The position numbers and the translations under genes were made by a program. A model generated the notes under the pieces. That model did no database searches. It saw nothing but the letters and a program-made list of their open reading frames with translations, and was not told the DNA's origin. A stretch of 64,000 bases of DNA from Bacteroidota bacterium (GTDB lineage Bacteria; Bacteroidota; Bacteroidia; Flavobacteriales; Weeksellaceae): contig JAFDZI010000005.1 of assembly GCA_018266955.1 (NCBI GenBank), positions 62,001 to 126,000 on the forward strand, written 5' to 3'. Below are positions 34,532 through 44,202 of the stretch, one piece after another (position 1 is the first letter of the stretch; each line of letters opens with the position of its first letter).

Positions 34532-35653
34532 ATGTTGGCAATAAGTAATTTTTTAGATGAAGTAGGCTTGTCCTTTTTTTATATAAAACTATTTTTTAGT
34601 TTTATATTATCTTTTGCTATTGTCTATTGGTCTATTCCAACCATTATAAAAATATCCAGAAGAAAAAACCTGATGGACGAACCCGTTGGTCGAAGTTCGC
34701 ACATGAGAAAAATACCCAATTTGGGAGGGGTTGCAATTTTTTATGCCATAGGAATTTGTGCCTCAATTTTTGCATTCGAATTATTTGAAATTTATAAATT
34801 TCTATTTGCCTCACTTGTTATTTTACTGTTTATAGGCGTAATGGATGATATAGTGGTGATGCGCGCTTATAAAAAGCTGTTGGCACAAGTAATTGTTTCT
34901 ATCCTTATAGTAATTGGTTCCGATGTAAGAATTCGGAGTTTATTTGGCGTGTTTGGGGTGTATGAAATAAATTATTATGTATCGGTTTTGGTGAGTATAT
35001 TTATTTTCATTATCCTAATCAATGCATTTAATTTAATCGATGGAATTGATGGTTTGGCTGGGATTTATTCATTTATCTGTTCAGCGTTTTTCGGCATTTC
35101 TTATTTCCGTTTGGGAGAATATAATTACCCGTTGGTTATATTATCAGCCGTTATTATGGGGAGTGTTTTAGCATTTTTGTACTATAATTTGTCCAATTAT
35201 AGGCACAATAAAATTTTCATGGGCGATACAGGCTCCATGATATTGGGCTTCTTACTTGCTTTTACAGCCTTTTGTTTTATCGATTTGTTTATTAGTAAAC
35301 AAACAGCAGATTATACTTATTATCATTTGCAATCGGCACCTGCGGTAGCTGTAGCCATTCTAATTTTGCCCATTGTCGATACATTGAATGTAATTATTAT
35401 TCGATTAAAAAATAAAAAATCACCTTTCGAAGCCGATAAAAATCACATCCACCACAAATTACTCAATTTAGGACTTACCCACAGACGATCCTCCGTGTAT
35501 ATTGTGTTGTATTATATAATGATTGTTAGTGTTGCCTATAGTTTAAGACATTGGAATGTGAATTTATTGCTTCTCATTATCGTAATTCTCGGTTTTATGG
35601 GGGCATATTTGCCGGATTTTATTATTAAATTAAAGAAAAATAGAATAAAATAG
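34532..35653 (+). CDS. MraY/WecA-like undecaprenyl-phosphate sugar-1-phosphate transferase
   Basis: A 373-residue polyprenyl-phosphate transferase with about ten helices. Family motifs: PVGRSSHMRKIPNLGGVAIF (about 51-70), the DD pair in GVMDDIVVM, NAFNLIDGIDGLAG (about 163-176), FMGDTGSMILGF (about 229-240) and the HIHHKLLNLGLTHR (about 307-320). It starts repeat-unit assembly by loading the first sugar-phosphate on undecaprenyl phosphate; the sugar is likely a HexNAc but not proven. It also resembles teichoic/O-antigen TagO/WecA enzymes. Confidence 0.92.
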   Translation: MLAISNFLDEVGLSFFYIKLFFSFILSFAIVYWSIPTIIKISRRKNLMDEPVGRSSHMRKIPNLGGVAIFYAIGICASIFAFELFEIYKFLFASLVILLFIGVMDDIVVMRAYKKLLAQVIVSILIVIGSDVRIRSLFGVFGVYEINYYVSVLVSIFIFIILINAFNLIDGIDGLAGIYSFICSAFFGISYFRLGEYNYPLVILSAVIMGSVLAFLYYNLSNYRHNKIFMGDTGSMILGFLLAFTAFCFIDLFISKQTADYTYYHLQSAPAVAVAILILPIVDTLNVIIIRLKNKKSPFEADKNHIHHKLLNLGLTHRRSSVYIVLYYIMIVSVAYSLRHWNVNLLLLIIVILGFMGAYLPDFIIKLKKNRIK

Positions 35654-35674
35654 TATTTTTGTTAAATATATCCT

Positions 35675-36547
35675 ATGATGAAAAATATTAACCACCTACT
35701 GCTTGTTGTATTGGCCTTATTGCTAACCTCTTGTGTTACAATGAAGGAAGTGAGATACAACCAACCGACTGAGAGTTTAGTAGTCAACGAAGAAGGCTTA
35801 GTACCCTACAATATTCAGCCCTATCGAGTGACCAAAAATGATATTTTGAAACTGAATATCGTCACAACACCCAAAGGAGATGCCGCTCAATTTTACTCTG
35901 CATACAATACGAGTTCAACCGGAACGGGAACCACCAATGTAAATGCCATGGTAAACCAAGGGAATGTCGGTATGGGCTCTGCAAATAGCCAAGGAGGAAA
36001 TGCCAATTTCTATTTCAATGGACTAAAAGTGGATTCTAACGGAGATATCAACATCATGGGAATAGGCTATGTAAAAGCCGAAGGAAGAACATTGGCCGAT
36101 ATTTCCAAAGAAATTCAAGATAAAGTGAATGAAAACTTCCTTGAAGGCAAATCCCAAGTACGATTGGACACAGACGGTATCACCTATTATATTATTGGCG
36201 ATGTAGAAACTGTTGGGATTACTGGAGAAAAAGTGACGCATAAAAATACCTTAAATATTTTTGAAGCCCTTTCCATCAATGGTGGGCTCAACCGTACAGT
36301 AGATAGAAAAATGGTAGAGATCCATAGAAAATATCCAGAAGGAATAAAAATTGTAAAATTGGATTTAACAAGACAAGATGTAATGAACTCTCCTTATTAT
36401 TGGATACAAAATGGTGATGAATTGTACCTTAATACCCGTGGTAAAAACTTGAACGGATTCGGAAAAGATCCGGTACAATCGCTCACCACTGGCGTGTCTA
36501 TACTTACCACTGTAATGTCTATTTATCTAATCCTTACAAGACTTTAA
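35675..36547 (+). CDS. Polysaccharide export lipoprotein (Wza/BexD-like)
   Basis: A 290-residue outer-membrane lipoprotein (lipobox LLTSC, Cys20). The polysaccharide-export domain starts at PYRVTKNDILKLNIV (about 49-63), is interrupted by a Gly/Asn/Ser/Thr-rich insertion (about 75-113), continues with DGDI-like NGDINIMGIGYVKAEGRTLADI, and an SLBB-like part follows (ITYYIIGDVETVGIT). A C-terminal hydrophobic segment (about 270-288) could close the channel, as the Wza alpha-helical barrel does. It ends 2 bp before the Wzc-like kinase gene, the normal partner. Confidence 0.9.
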   Translation: MMKNINHLLLVVLALLLTSCVTMKEVRYNQPTESLVVNEEGLVPYNIQPYRVTKNDILKLNIVTTPKGDAAQFYSAYNTSSTGTGTTNVNAMVNQGNVGMGSANSQGGNANFYFNGLKVDSNGDINIMGIGYVKAEGRTLADISKEIQDKVNENFLEGKSQVRLDTDGITYYIIGDVETVGITGEKVTHKNTLNIFEALSINGGLNRTVDRKMVEIHRKYPEGIKIVKLDLTRQDVMNSPYYWIQNGDELYLNTRGKNLNGFGKDPVQSLTTGVSILTTVMSIYLILTRL

Positions 36548-36549
36548 TC

Positions 36550-39039
36550 ATGATACCTGAAAAAGTTAATAAAACAAACACTAAGGATCATGTAGGTTCA
36601 TTTTCCTTATTTGATGTCGAACATTTTTTAAGAAGAGTAATCTCTGGGTGGTACTGGTTTGTATTGCTGGGTCTCCTAGGTTATGGGATTGCTTATTTTT
36701 ATAGTAAATACTACGCACAAAGAGTTTATGCGTCTAATCTCACACTCAGTATTTCTAATAATACTGCGAGTTACTTTACACCCAACCAGTCCATCAATTT
36801 TATTTGGGGACAAGGAGGAAACCAAGATGGTGTATTGCTGAAAAAATTGTTGCTTTCCAGAACGCACAATGAATACTTGGTAAAGCAATTGGATTTATAC
36901 ACCAACTATACTACCAAAGGATTAATTAAAGAAACTTATTTGGATAAATTCGACTCTCCTGTTCTATTGGAAGTGGATAAAAGCCACACACAACAAATTA
37001 ATATCCCAATTACTTTAATGCCAAAAGGTAAAGACCGTTATGAAGTGGTACTCCCAGTAGAAGTAGAGACTGTTTCATTGTATAACTACACAACGGAAGA
37101 GTTAAAGTATGGTCCGGCTTATGTAAAACCACAAAACAAAATCATAACCCTTGGTGAATGGTTTGAAACACCACATTTAAAGTTTCGTTTGGTAAAAAAC
37201 CCCAACCCTTCTCCAATAATTTTTGATAATATCATTGTTTCTTTATCCACGGTTAATGATGCGGTGAATGGAATTATCAATACTTTAAGTGTTGAATTTG
37301 ATCAAGAAATTAATTCTATGATGGTGATTTCTAAAAAAGGATTTAATCTGAATGGAACGGTAAATTTCTTAAATATCTCTGTAGATGAGTTGATTAAGAA
37401 AAGATTGAAAGACCAAAATGTGGTGGATAAAAATACGGAATCCTATTTGGCAGAGAACCTTAATGCAATGAGAAAAAAATTGGACTCTAGTGCAGATAAG
37501 CTCAATCAATTGAAAGTAAATGAAAAGCTCTATGATATAAAAGACCGAGACGAAAAGTCCATACAACAGATTAATGAATTGGATAGTAAAAAAGCAGAAT
37601 TACTCACCAAGATTAATTCATTAAACAATATTCGATCAACGGTTTCTAGTGCTAATTTGGATAAACTAATCAGCATGAACGCTGCTGGAATAGAAGACGG
37701 AATATTTACAGCAACCATGTCGGAATTAAAAGCGTTGTACGAAAAGAAAAGGGAAATGGCCAATATTTATACGCCTAATTCTGAACCAATGAAGGAGATT
37801 AACCGAATGATAGCGCAAGCCAAAGGAGGTTCTCAAGGTGCATTGGAAAAATATTACCAAATGTATGTGAATGATCTGAACCGACTGAATGCCAAAATTT
37901 CGGAAATAGAAACTGGAATGGAGTCGTTTCCAGAAAAACAAAGAAAATATCTGGATGTGGAAAGAGGCTATAATATGATTGAAACCGCATATAATAGCTT
38001 ATTGTCCAAGCAAAATGAAACACAGCTAAGGGTTGCCGGTAACAAGTCGGATATTAATGTTATCGATAAAGCGAAAAATTTAAACCAAGCACCCATTGCC
38101 CCTAATATAATCGGGACCAAATACACGATTATCGGGACACTTCTCGCAATACCGCTATTGTTTTTCTTAGGTGCAGAATTTTTGGATAATAAAATAAGAA
38201 ATATTAAGGAATTGCTTAATGCAACCAAAATACCACTCCTAGGTGTCATTGGATCCAACCAGCACGATTCTAATTTAACCGTTTTGGAGCAAACAAAATC
38301 TTCGGTTTCTGAAGCGTTTAGGGGAATTAGAGCCAATCTTCGTTTCTTGCATAACGAAGATCAGAAATCAAAAGTTATCCTGGTAACTTCTTCCATTTCT
38401 GGAGAAGGAAAAACCTATATCTCTATCAACATCGCTTCTGTATTAGCATTGAGTGGGAAGAAAACAATTTTATTAGGAATGGACCTTAGAAAGCCTAAGA
38501 TATTTGGCGATTTTAAAGTAGATAATAAATATGGGATTTCCAATTTTCTATCTGGTGAAGCAACCTTAGAACAGGTGATCAACAAAACTCAAATTCCTGA
38601 ATTGTTTGTGGTAACATCTGGGCCTATTCCTCCCAATCCATCAGAACTATTGATGAGCGAAAAAAATATGAAGTTTATAGAGGATTTGAAAAAAGAATTT
38701 GACTATGTAATCATCGATTCGCCACCAGTAGGGCTTGTTGCAGATTCGTACGAGTTAATGAAAATTTCAGATGCCAATATATATGTAGTAAGACATGAAT
38801 ATACCGAAAAGTATATGTTGAAGATGATTTCTGAAAAATATTTTAACAAAGAAGTAAGTCATTTAGGTTTGGTGTACAACGATTACCATATCAAACAAGG
38901 CTATGGTTACGGCTATGGTTATGGTTACGGCTACGGTTATGGCTACGGTTATGGTTATTTTGATGAAGACAAAGATTATAAAGAACCAGCCTTTATAAAA
39001 ATTAGAAATAAATTTAGAGAAATATTCAATAAAAATTAA
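36550..39039 (+). CDS. Wzc-like tyrosine autokinase for polysaccharide export
   Basis: An 829-residue inner-membrane BY-kinase. N-terminal helix about 35-52, Wzz-type periplasmic domain with coiled coil (about 290-490), second helix about 527-545, then the cytoplasmic kinase: Walker A SSISGEGKTYISIN (about 612-625), Walker A' ILLGMDLRKPKIFGD, and Walker B FDYVIIDSPPVGLVAD. The C-terminal tyrosine cluster is extreme: ten Gly-Tyr pairs in a row, then F-D-E-D-K-D-Y. Autophosphorylation of this tail normally cycles the kinase and controls chain length. It forms the export complex with the preceding lipoprotein. Confidence 0.93.
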   Translation: MIPEKVNKTNTKDHVGSFSLFDVEHFLRRVISGWYWFVLLGLLGYGIAYFYSKYYAQRVYASNLTLSISNNTASYFTPNQSINFIWGQGGNQDGVLLKKLLLSRTHNEYLVKQLDLYTNYTTKGLIKETYLDKFDSPVLLEVDKSHTQQINIPITLMPKGKDRYEVVLPVEVETVSLYNYTTEELKYGPAYVKPQNKIITLGEWFETPHLKFRLVKNPNPSPIIFDNIIVSLSTVNDAVNGIINTLSVEFDQEINSMMVISKKGFNLNGTVNFLNISVDELIKKRLKDQNVVDKNTESYLAENLNAMRKKLDSSADKLNQLKVNEKLYDIKDRDEKSIQQINELDSKKAELLTKINSLNNIRSTVSSANLDKLISMNAAGIEDGIFTATMSELKALYEKKREMANIYTPNSEPMKEINRMIAQAKGGSQGALEKYYQMYVNDLNRLNAKISEIETGMESFPEKQRKYLDVERGYNMIETAYNSLLSKQNETQLRVAGNKSDINVIDKAKNLNQAPIAPNIIGTKYTIIGTLLAIPLLFFLGAEFLDNKIRNIKELLNATKIPLLGVIGSNQHDSNLTVLEQTKSSVSEAFRGIRANLRFLHNEDQKSKVILVTSSISGEGKTYISINIASVLALSGKKTILLGMDLRKPKIFGDFKVDNKYGISNFLSGEATLEQVINKTQIPELFVVTSGPIPPNPSELLMSEKNMKFIEDLKKEFDYVIIDSPPVGLVADSYELMKISDANIYVVRHEYTEKYMLKMISEKYFNKEVSHLGLVYNDYHIKQGYGYGYGYGYGYGYGYGYGYFDEDKDYKEPAFIKIRNKFREIFNKN
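38899..38958 (+). repeat. Ten tandem Gly-Tyr codon pairs in the kinase tail
   Basis: A 6-bp unit (GGY TAY) is repeated ten times with mixed third positions (GGC/GGT, TAT/TAC). The unit is coding and in frame; copy number could change by slippage without breaking the gene. Confidence 0.9.
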
Positions 39040-39045
39040 TACATT

Positions 39046-39072
39046 TAGTCCCTCGTAAAAAGGGACTTTTTT
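39046..39072 (+). terminator. Terminator after the exopolysaccharide run
   Basis: AGTCCC (39047-39052) pairs with GGGACT (39062-39067), followed by T residues. The stem is short, so efficiency is uncertain. Confidence 0.6.
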
Positions 39073-39189
39073 AAATTTAAAATAATTAAACAAAAATAAA
39101 AACAATTTTTTTGCGTTGTTGTTGATGATATTTTGTTATTTGATCGTATTTAACATATTATTATGAATTTCATTAATGCAAAAAAGTTT

Positions 39190-39197
39190 TATATTTG
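39190..39197 (+). promoter_or_regulatory. -7 element (TATATTTG) for the DUF6089-uppS-bamA run
   Basis: It matches TAnnTTTG, 45 bp before the ATG at 39243, behind the terminator of the previous run. Confidence 0.55.
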
Positions 39198-39242
39198 CAG
39201 AAATTAAGATTTTTTATATATAACCATAAACCAATTTCTTCT

Positions 39243-40136
39243 ATGAATAAAAAATTATTATATGGCCTTATGGCGGCTTTTGTCTCTGTTACAGGTTTCA
39301 AAGCACAACGACATGAAATAGGATTGCGTGCAGGGATGAGTAATTTGGTGGGAGATATTGGGCAAACCAGCTTTATATTACAAGAGCCAATGAGCCTTAG
39401 CAACCTTTCGGATAATGGGATACCTGGCTATATAGGCGCATTGTATAGAATGAACTTTAACCCTTATCAAACCCTTCGTTTTGATGTAGGCTATAGCCAT
39501 ATTCAGTTTGATGATAAACTGGCCAAAGAGGAATATAGAAGAAATAGAAAAATGTGGGGAACCAACAATCTTCTTACGGCAAGCGCAATCTTCGAATATA
39601 ATTTCCTGCCGGTAAACAATGAGCAAAAAAGCATGTTGAGTCCTTATATTTTTGGAGGAATCGGTGGAATGGTTTTTGATGTAACCCAGGCCACGCTCAA
39701 CCATGATTTCAAAAGAGATCCTAGTGGAGTGGCTTTGGCACCACAAAATGAAATTGACTACAACACAACTGCAGAATACTCCACCGGAAAAAGAGTGACC
39801 ATGTATGTTCCTTTTGGTGTGGGGTTAAAGTATAAATTTAATAATAATTGGTCCTTGTTTGGAGAATTAATGTTCAGTCCAACCATTACGGACCAGTTGG
39901 ATTATAGTAAATTGATTTCAAAAGATGTGAAATCAAACTATAACGGAGATATCATCGATCCTACTACTGGAAAATCGTTGCTATTGTCTGCGCCCTACTT
40001 TAATGTTTCAAAAGAAAGAGAGGAGTATTTCCTTGGGCAAAGAACCGTTGGGAATACAAAATCCAAAGATTGGGTAAATAGCGTAACTATAGGGTTGTCT
40101 TACTCTTTCGGAAGACCACCATGTTATTGTGATTAA
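39243..40136 (+). CDS. DUF6089 outer-membrane beta-barrel protein
   Basis: A 297-residue secreted protein with a signal peptide (to about residue 20, GFKAQ) and the beta-barrel pattern of the DUF6089 family: HEIGLRAGMSNLVGDIGQT, repeated aromatic strands, and a final SVTIGLSYSFGRPPCYCD. In Flavobacteriia it stands directly before uppS and bamA, as here, so it may help outer-membrane assembly, although this is inferred from order only. ATG 39243 gives the correct signal peptide; an upstream frame start would fall in the promoter. Confidence 0.8.
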   Translation: MNKKLLYGLMAAFVSVTGFKAQRHEIGLRAGMSNLVGDIGQTSFILQEPMSLSNLSDNGIPGYIGALYRMNFNPYQTLRFDVGYSHIQFDDKLAKEEYRRNRKMWGTNNLLTASAIFEYNFLPVNNEQKSMLSPYIFGGIGGMVFDVTQATLNHDFKRDPSGVALAPQNEIDYNTTAEYSTGKRVTMYVPFGVGLKYKFNNNWSLFGELMFSPTITDQLDYSKLISKDVKSNYNGDIIDPTTGKSLLLSAPYFNVSKEREEYFLGQRTVGNTKSKDWVNSVTIGLSYSFGRPPCYCD

Positions 40137-40143
40137 TAAAAAT

Positions 40144-40890
40144 ATGTCATCCATTAAAGAACAATTAGATCTAGAAAAATTGCCTCAACATGTTGCCATC
40201 ATTATGGATGGCAACGGTAGATGGGCTAAAACAAAAGGCGAAGAACGATCCTTCGGACATAAAAATGCCATTGATGCCGTAAGAGACGCCATCAATGCAT
40301 GTAACGAAATTCATATTCCTTACCTCACCCTTTATACCTTTTCTTCAGAGAATTGGAATAGACCAAAGGATGAGGTTAATAATTTAATGAATTTACTTTC
40401 AGAAACCTTGCTGCTAGAAGCTGAAGTTATCTTTAAGAAAGGGCTGAAACTCCATGTGATAGGAGATATTTCAAAACTGCCAGCCTTAGTCAGTGACCAA
40501 TTGCATAGCTTAATGGAGATTACCAAAGACAATACCCGAGGCAATTTAGTATTGGCACTCAGCTATGGATCCAAAGAAGAAATTATACAAGCAGTACGCA
40601 ATATTTCCAAGCAAGTACAATTGGGAGCCCTACAACCAGAAGAAATTAACGAAGAACTTTTTGAAAGCTATTTATACACCAAAGACATACCACCGGTTGA
40701 TTTGTTGATAAGAACCAGTGGCGAAATTCGGATCAGTAACTTTTTGCTCTGGCAAATTGCCTATGCAGAAATGCAGTTTTTGGATGTATTATGGCCAGAT
40801 TTTAATAGAGATACTTTCTTTCAATGCATTCTGAATTATCAAAATAAAGAAAGAAGATTCGGCAAAACCAGCGAACAACTTATTCCCTAG
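40144..40890 (+). CDS. uppS: Isoprenyl transferase (undecaprenyl diphosphate synthase)
   Basis: A 248-residue cis-prenyltransferase that makes the C55 carrier for peptidoglycan and surface polysaccharides, including the exopolysaccharide encoded upstream. Motifs: AIIMDGNGRWAKTKGEERSFGHK (split: MDGNGRWAK at about 20-28 with catalytic Asp, then R-x-x-G-H), TLYTFSSENWNRP (about 62-74), and DLLIRTSGEIRISNFLLWQ (about 187-205). In the last motif most relatives have Gln or His where Ile stands. ATG 40144 is preferred; a GTG five codons earlier overlaps the previous gene. Confidence 0.95.
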   Translation: MSSIKEQLDLEKLPQHVAIIMDGNGRWAKTKGEERSFGHKNAIDAVRDAINACNEIHIPYLTLYTFSSENWNRPKDEVNNLMNLLSETLLLEAEVIFKKGLKLHVIGDISKLPALVSDQLHSLMEITKDNTRGNLVLALSYGSKEEIIQAVRNISKQVQLGALQPEEINEELFESYLYTKDIPPVDLLIRTSGEIRISNFLLWQIAYAEMQFLDVLWPDFNRDTFFQCILNYQNKERRFGKTSEQLIP

Positions 40891-40933
40891 TGTTCCCCAA
40901 TAATAGAAAATTTATAAAGTAAGATACATTATA

Positions 40934-43471
40934 ATGAAGTTTAAATTCATCCCTGTCCTTATGTTTGCGGCATCAGCTCATTTCTATGCCCAAGTAAGTC
41001 CACCTACAACGCATAAAGACGATCAGCCAGTTTATGAACAATTGCAAACTGGTAAATATATTCTAAAAGACATCGTAATAGATGGAGTTAAAAGATTTAG
41101 CCCAACTCAGGTACTTAGGTTTACCGGATTGAATAAAGGTGAAAATGTAGAAATCCCAGGGACCAAAATTTCCAACGCCATCAAAAAACTTTGGGATACA
41201 CAATCTTTTTCAGAAGTAGAAGTCTATGTACAAAGCATTGAAGGAGAAAATATTATCCTAAGGTTTCATTTACAAGATTTAAAAGAATTGGGTGAAGTGA
41301 AATTTACAGGCAAAGGAATCGGAAAGTCTAAAAATGAAAAACTCATCAAGGACAATAAACTAAAACCTGGAATAAAAATTACTCAAGATTTAGTGTCCAA
41401 CCTAAAAACCAATGTCCCAAAAGACTATGTGAAAAAAGGTTATGCCGATGCTAAAATAGCAATTACTGAAAAACCGAATGCCCAAAACCAAGAAATGGTG
41501 GATTGGACTATTGAGGTGGATAAAGGTAAAAGAATTAAAATCGATAAAATAATCTTTGAAGGGAATAAAGAAATTTCTAGTGCTAAACTAAAGAAGAAAG
41601 CTTTTAAAGAAACAAAAGAGAAAAGATTTGGAATTGGTGGTATCCTGAAGTCTTCTAAATTTATTCGAGAAAAATACGACGAAGACAAAGAGAACTTAGT
41701 AAATTACTATAACTCTCTAGGCTATAGAGATGCTACCATAGTATCGGATTCGGTATATCGTAACCAAAAAAATAATTACGAAATTAATGTAAAACTCTCC
41801 GAAGGTAAAAAATACTATATTGGGGATATTTCCTTCGTAGGAAATACAGCATTTTCTACCGAAGCTTTAGAAAAAATACTCGGATATAAAAAAGGAGACA
41901 TCTATGATGCTGTTGGATTCAACAAGAAAGTGGGTGAAGATGGTGGTAAGGAAGATGATTCCGACATCAAATCCGTGTATATGAATAACGGGTATCTTTT
42001 CTCTTCTGTAACTCCAGTTGAAAAATCGGTTTCTGGAGATTCCATTAACTTGGAAGTACGCATCAACGAAGGCGAAAAAGCAAGCTGGAACCATGTAACT
42101 TGGAATGGAAATACCACCACGCATGACCATGTTGTCCTAAGATCTTTAAGAACCAAACCGGGTGCATTGTTTAGAAAGGGAGACATCAAAAGAACTTATT
42201 TTGACCTTGCTTCCATGCAGTTTTTTGATCCACAGCAAATTAAATACGATATTAATCCCAACCCTCAAGACAATACTGTAGATGTTAACTGGGGATTGGT
42301 AGAAAAAGGTTCCTCGCAAGTACAATTGCAAGCAGGATACGGCGGAAACTCTTTCATCGGAACTTTAGGGCTTACTTTTAATAATTTTTCATTAAGAAAT
42401 TTCTTGAAGTTTAAAGACTTTAAACCTGTACCACAAGGAGATGGGCAAACTTTATCCATCCAAGCGCAAGCTGGTGTTTATTTCCAAAATTATGGCTTGT
42501 CTTTTACCGAGCCTTGGCTTTTCGGCACCAAACCAACCGCACTAACAGTAAGTGTGAACCAATCTTTAGTGAACTACAAAGATTATTTGGGCGCTTCACA
42601 GAAACTCAATATCTTCTCTGCAAGTGCTGGGCTTAATCGTTTGTTAAAATGGCCGGATGATTATTTCTCCCTTTATACAGGATTGCAATTCCAGTCGTAT
42701 AATTTTAACAATTATCCTTTCAACTTCGGAAATACTGTGGAATACAACGGAACGGCCAATAACTTTAGTTTGAATCTTGGTTTGAGCAGAAACTCCGCCG
42801 GTTACGACCCGATTTTCCCTACGGAAGGTTCCAACATCGAAGCGTCATTAAAGATTACGCCGCCTTATTCCTTGTTTTCGAAAAAAGATTATTCTACCAT
42901 GGCTCCTATGGACAAATACAAATGGTTAGAGTTTTATAAAATTAAATTTAAAGCCGATACTTATAACCAAATCGTAGGTAAATTGGTGTTGAGAACAACA
43001 GGAGAAATGGGCTTCTTGAGTGGTTTGAATAGCGAATTAGGAGCACCACCTTTCGAGCGGTTTTATGTAGGGGGTACCGGATTATTCGGGGGTAGATATG
43101 ATGGTAGAGAACTTATCCCACTGAGAGGATACGAAAACGCTTCTACTACCGGAGGTACACTGGAAGACATTACCCAAGCAGGAGGAGGAACCATTTATAA
43201 CCGATTCTCCATGGAATTAAGATACCCGATTTCCTTAAACCAAACGGCCAAAATTTATGCTTTATCTTTCCTTGAAGGGGGTAATGTTTGGAATTCTTGG
43301 TCCAACTACAACCCTTTCCAACTGAAAAGATCCATCGGGGTTGGCGTTAGGGTGTATATGGGTGCTTTCGGACTTATTGGTTTCGATTTTGCGTACGGAT
43401 TCGACAAAACTCTATATGGCAACGAACCGTCTGGTTGGAAAACACATTTCTTAATGAACCAAAACTTGTAA
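40934..43471 (+). CDS. bamA: Outer-membrane protein assembly factor BamA
   Basis: An 845-residue Omp85 protein. Signal peptide to about residue 20 (AHFYAQ), then POTRA domains in series (starting at ILKDIVIDGVKRFSPTQVL, about 43-61; others at ELGEVKFTGKGIG, RIKIDKIIFEGNKEISS, YYIGDISFVGNTAFSTEAL and ASWNHVTWNGNTTTHDHVV), and a C-terminal 16-strand barrel (about 480-845). The substrate-pin region shows GGTGLFGGRYDGRELIPLRGYE. It inserts beta-barrel proteins into the outer membrane and is expected to be essential. Two Skp-like chaperones follow it. Confidence 0.95.
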   Translation: MKFKFIPVLMFAASAHFYAQVSPPTTHKDDQPVYEQLQTGKYILKDIVIDGVKRFSPTQVLRFTGLNKGENVEIPGTKISNAIKKLWDTQSFSEVEVYVQSIEGENIILRFHLQDLKELGEVKFTGKGIGKSKNEKLIKDNKLKPGIKITQDLVSNLKTNVPKDYVKKGYADAKIAITEKPNAQNQEMVDWTIEVDKGKRIKIDKIIFEGNKEISSAKLKKKAFKETKEKRFGIGGILKSSKFIREKYDEDKENLVNYYNSLGYRDATIVSDSVYRNQKNNYEINVKLSEGKKYYIGDISFVGNTAFSTEALEKILGYKKGDIYDAVGFNKKVGEDGGKEDDSDIKSVYMNNGYLFSSVTPVEKSVSGDSINLEVRINEGEKASWNHVTWNGNTTTHDHVVLRSLRTKPGALFRKGDIKRTYFDLASMQFFDPQQIKYDINPNPQDNTVDVNWGLVEKGSSQVQLQAGYGGNSFIGTLGLTFNNFSLRNFLKFKDFKPVPQGDGQTLSIQAQAGVYFQNYGLSFTEPWLFGTKPTALTVSVNQSLVNYKDYLGASQKLNIFSASAGLNRLLKWPDDYFSLYTGLQFQSYNFNNYPFNFGNTVEYNGTANNFSLNLGLSRNSAGYDPIFPTEGSNIEASLKITPPYSLFSKKDYSTMAPMDKYKWLEFYKIKFKADTYNQIVGKLVLRTTGEMGFLSGLNSELGAPPFERFYVGGTGLFGGRYDGRELIPLRGYENASTTGGTLEDITQAGGGTIYNRFSMELRYPISLNQTAKIYALSFLEGGNVWNSWSNYNPFQLKRSIGVGVRVYMGAFGLIGFDFAYGFDKTLYGNEPSGWKTHFLMNQNL

Positions 43472-43571
43472 TTTAGCAAGATAAATTCGGCAATAGTCAA
43501 AGGGTGTTTATCATGCAATTCTTGACTAAACAAAGTTTTTATAGGATTAATTTTAAAATAAATATCTACAT

Positions 43572-44144
43572 ATGAAATTATTAAAATCATTATTTATCCT
43601 TGTAGTAGGCATTGCTTTTACTAATGTTCAAGCTCAGAAAATTGGGGTTGTAGATACCGAATATATCCTGAACAAAATTCCGGAATATAAAGATGCCGAA
43701 TCCAGATTGAATACTCAGATTAGTACTTGGCAAACCAATTTGCAAAATTTACAATCTGAATATGAAAAGAAAAGAACGGCGTTCGAGAATGAAAAAGTTT
43801 TGTTAATAGGCGATCAACTCAAACAAAGGGAAAAAGAAGTACTGGACTTAGAGAAAAATATAAAAACAACCACCAGTCTTCGATTTAGCACCAATGGAGA
43901 AATCAATCAGCTAAGACAGAACTTGGTGCAGCCTTTCCAAGATAAAATTTGGAATGCCATCAAAACCATTTCCGAGAAAAATGGCTTGGGCATAGTTCTT
44001 GATAAGAGCAATAATGTTAATGTCATTTTCTTGCAAAAAAGATTTGACTATACAGATAAAGTGCTGGACTTCTTATTAAAAGGAGATGCCGCCAGCAAAA
44101 AAAAGAAAGAAAATGAAAGAAAAACGAAGACAAAAGAAAATTAA
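43572..44144 (+). CDS. OmpH/Skp-family periplasmic chaperone, first copy
   Basis: A 190-residue secreted protein (signal to about residue 20, NVQAQ) with the Skp start IGVVDTEYILNKIPEY and a long coiled coil (about 40-120) that would form the tentacles holding unfolded outer-membrane proteins. The C-terminal ~20 residues are almost all Lys, Glu, Asn and Thr. It follows bamA, its expected functional partner, and is paralogous to the next gene. Confidence 0.9.
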   Translation: MKLLKSLFILVVGIAFTNVQAQKIGVVDTEYILNKIPEYKDAESRLNTQISTWQTNLQNLQSEYEKKRTAFENEKVLLIGDQLKQREKEVLDLEKNIKTTTSLRFSTNGEINQLRQNLVQPFQDKIWNAIKTISEKNGLGIVLDKSNNVNVIFLQKRFDYTDKVLDFLLKGDAASKKKKENERKTKTKEN

Positions 44145-44148
44145 TTTC

Positions 44149-44156
44149 TACTTTTG
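44149..44156 (+). promoter_or_regulatory. -7 element (TACTTTTG) before the second ompH gene
   Basis: It matches TAnnTTTG, starting 5 bp after the first ompH gene and 46 bp before the ATG at 44203. Confidence 0.45.
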
Positions 44157-44202
44157 AATGTTTTTCATTAAATCGTAACCTTTAAATTATTTTAATCATA
44201 TT

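Noticed and set aside
38899-38958. CRISPR-like short tandem repeat
   Set aside because: The 6-bp repeats are coding Gly-Tyr pairs in frame, without spacers.
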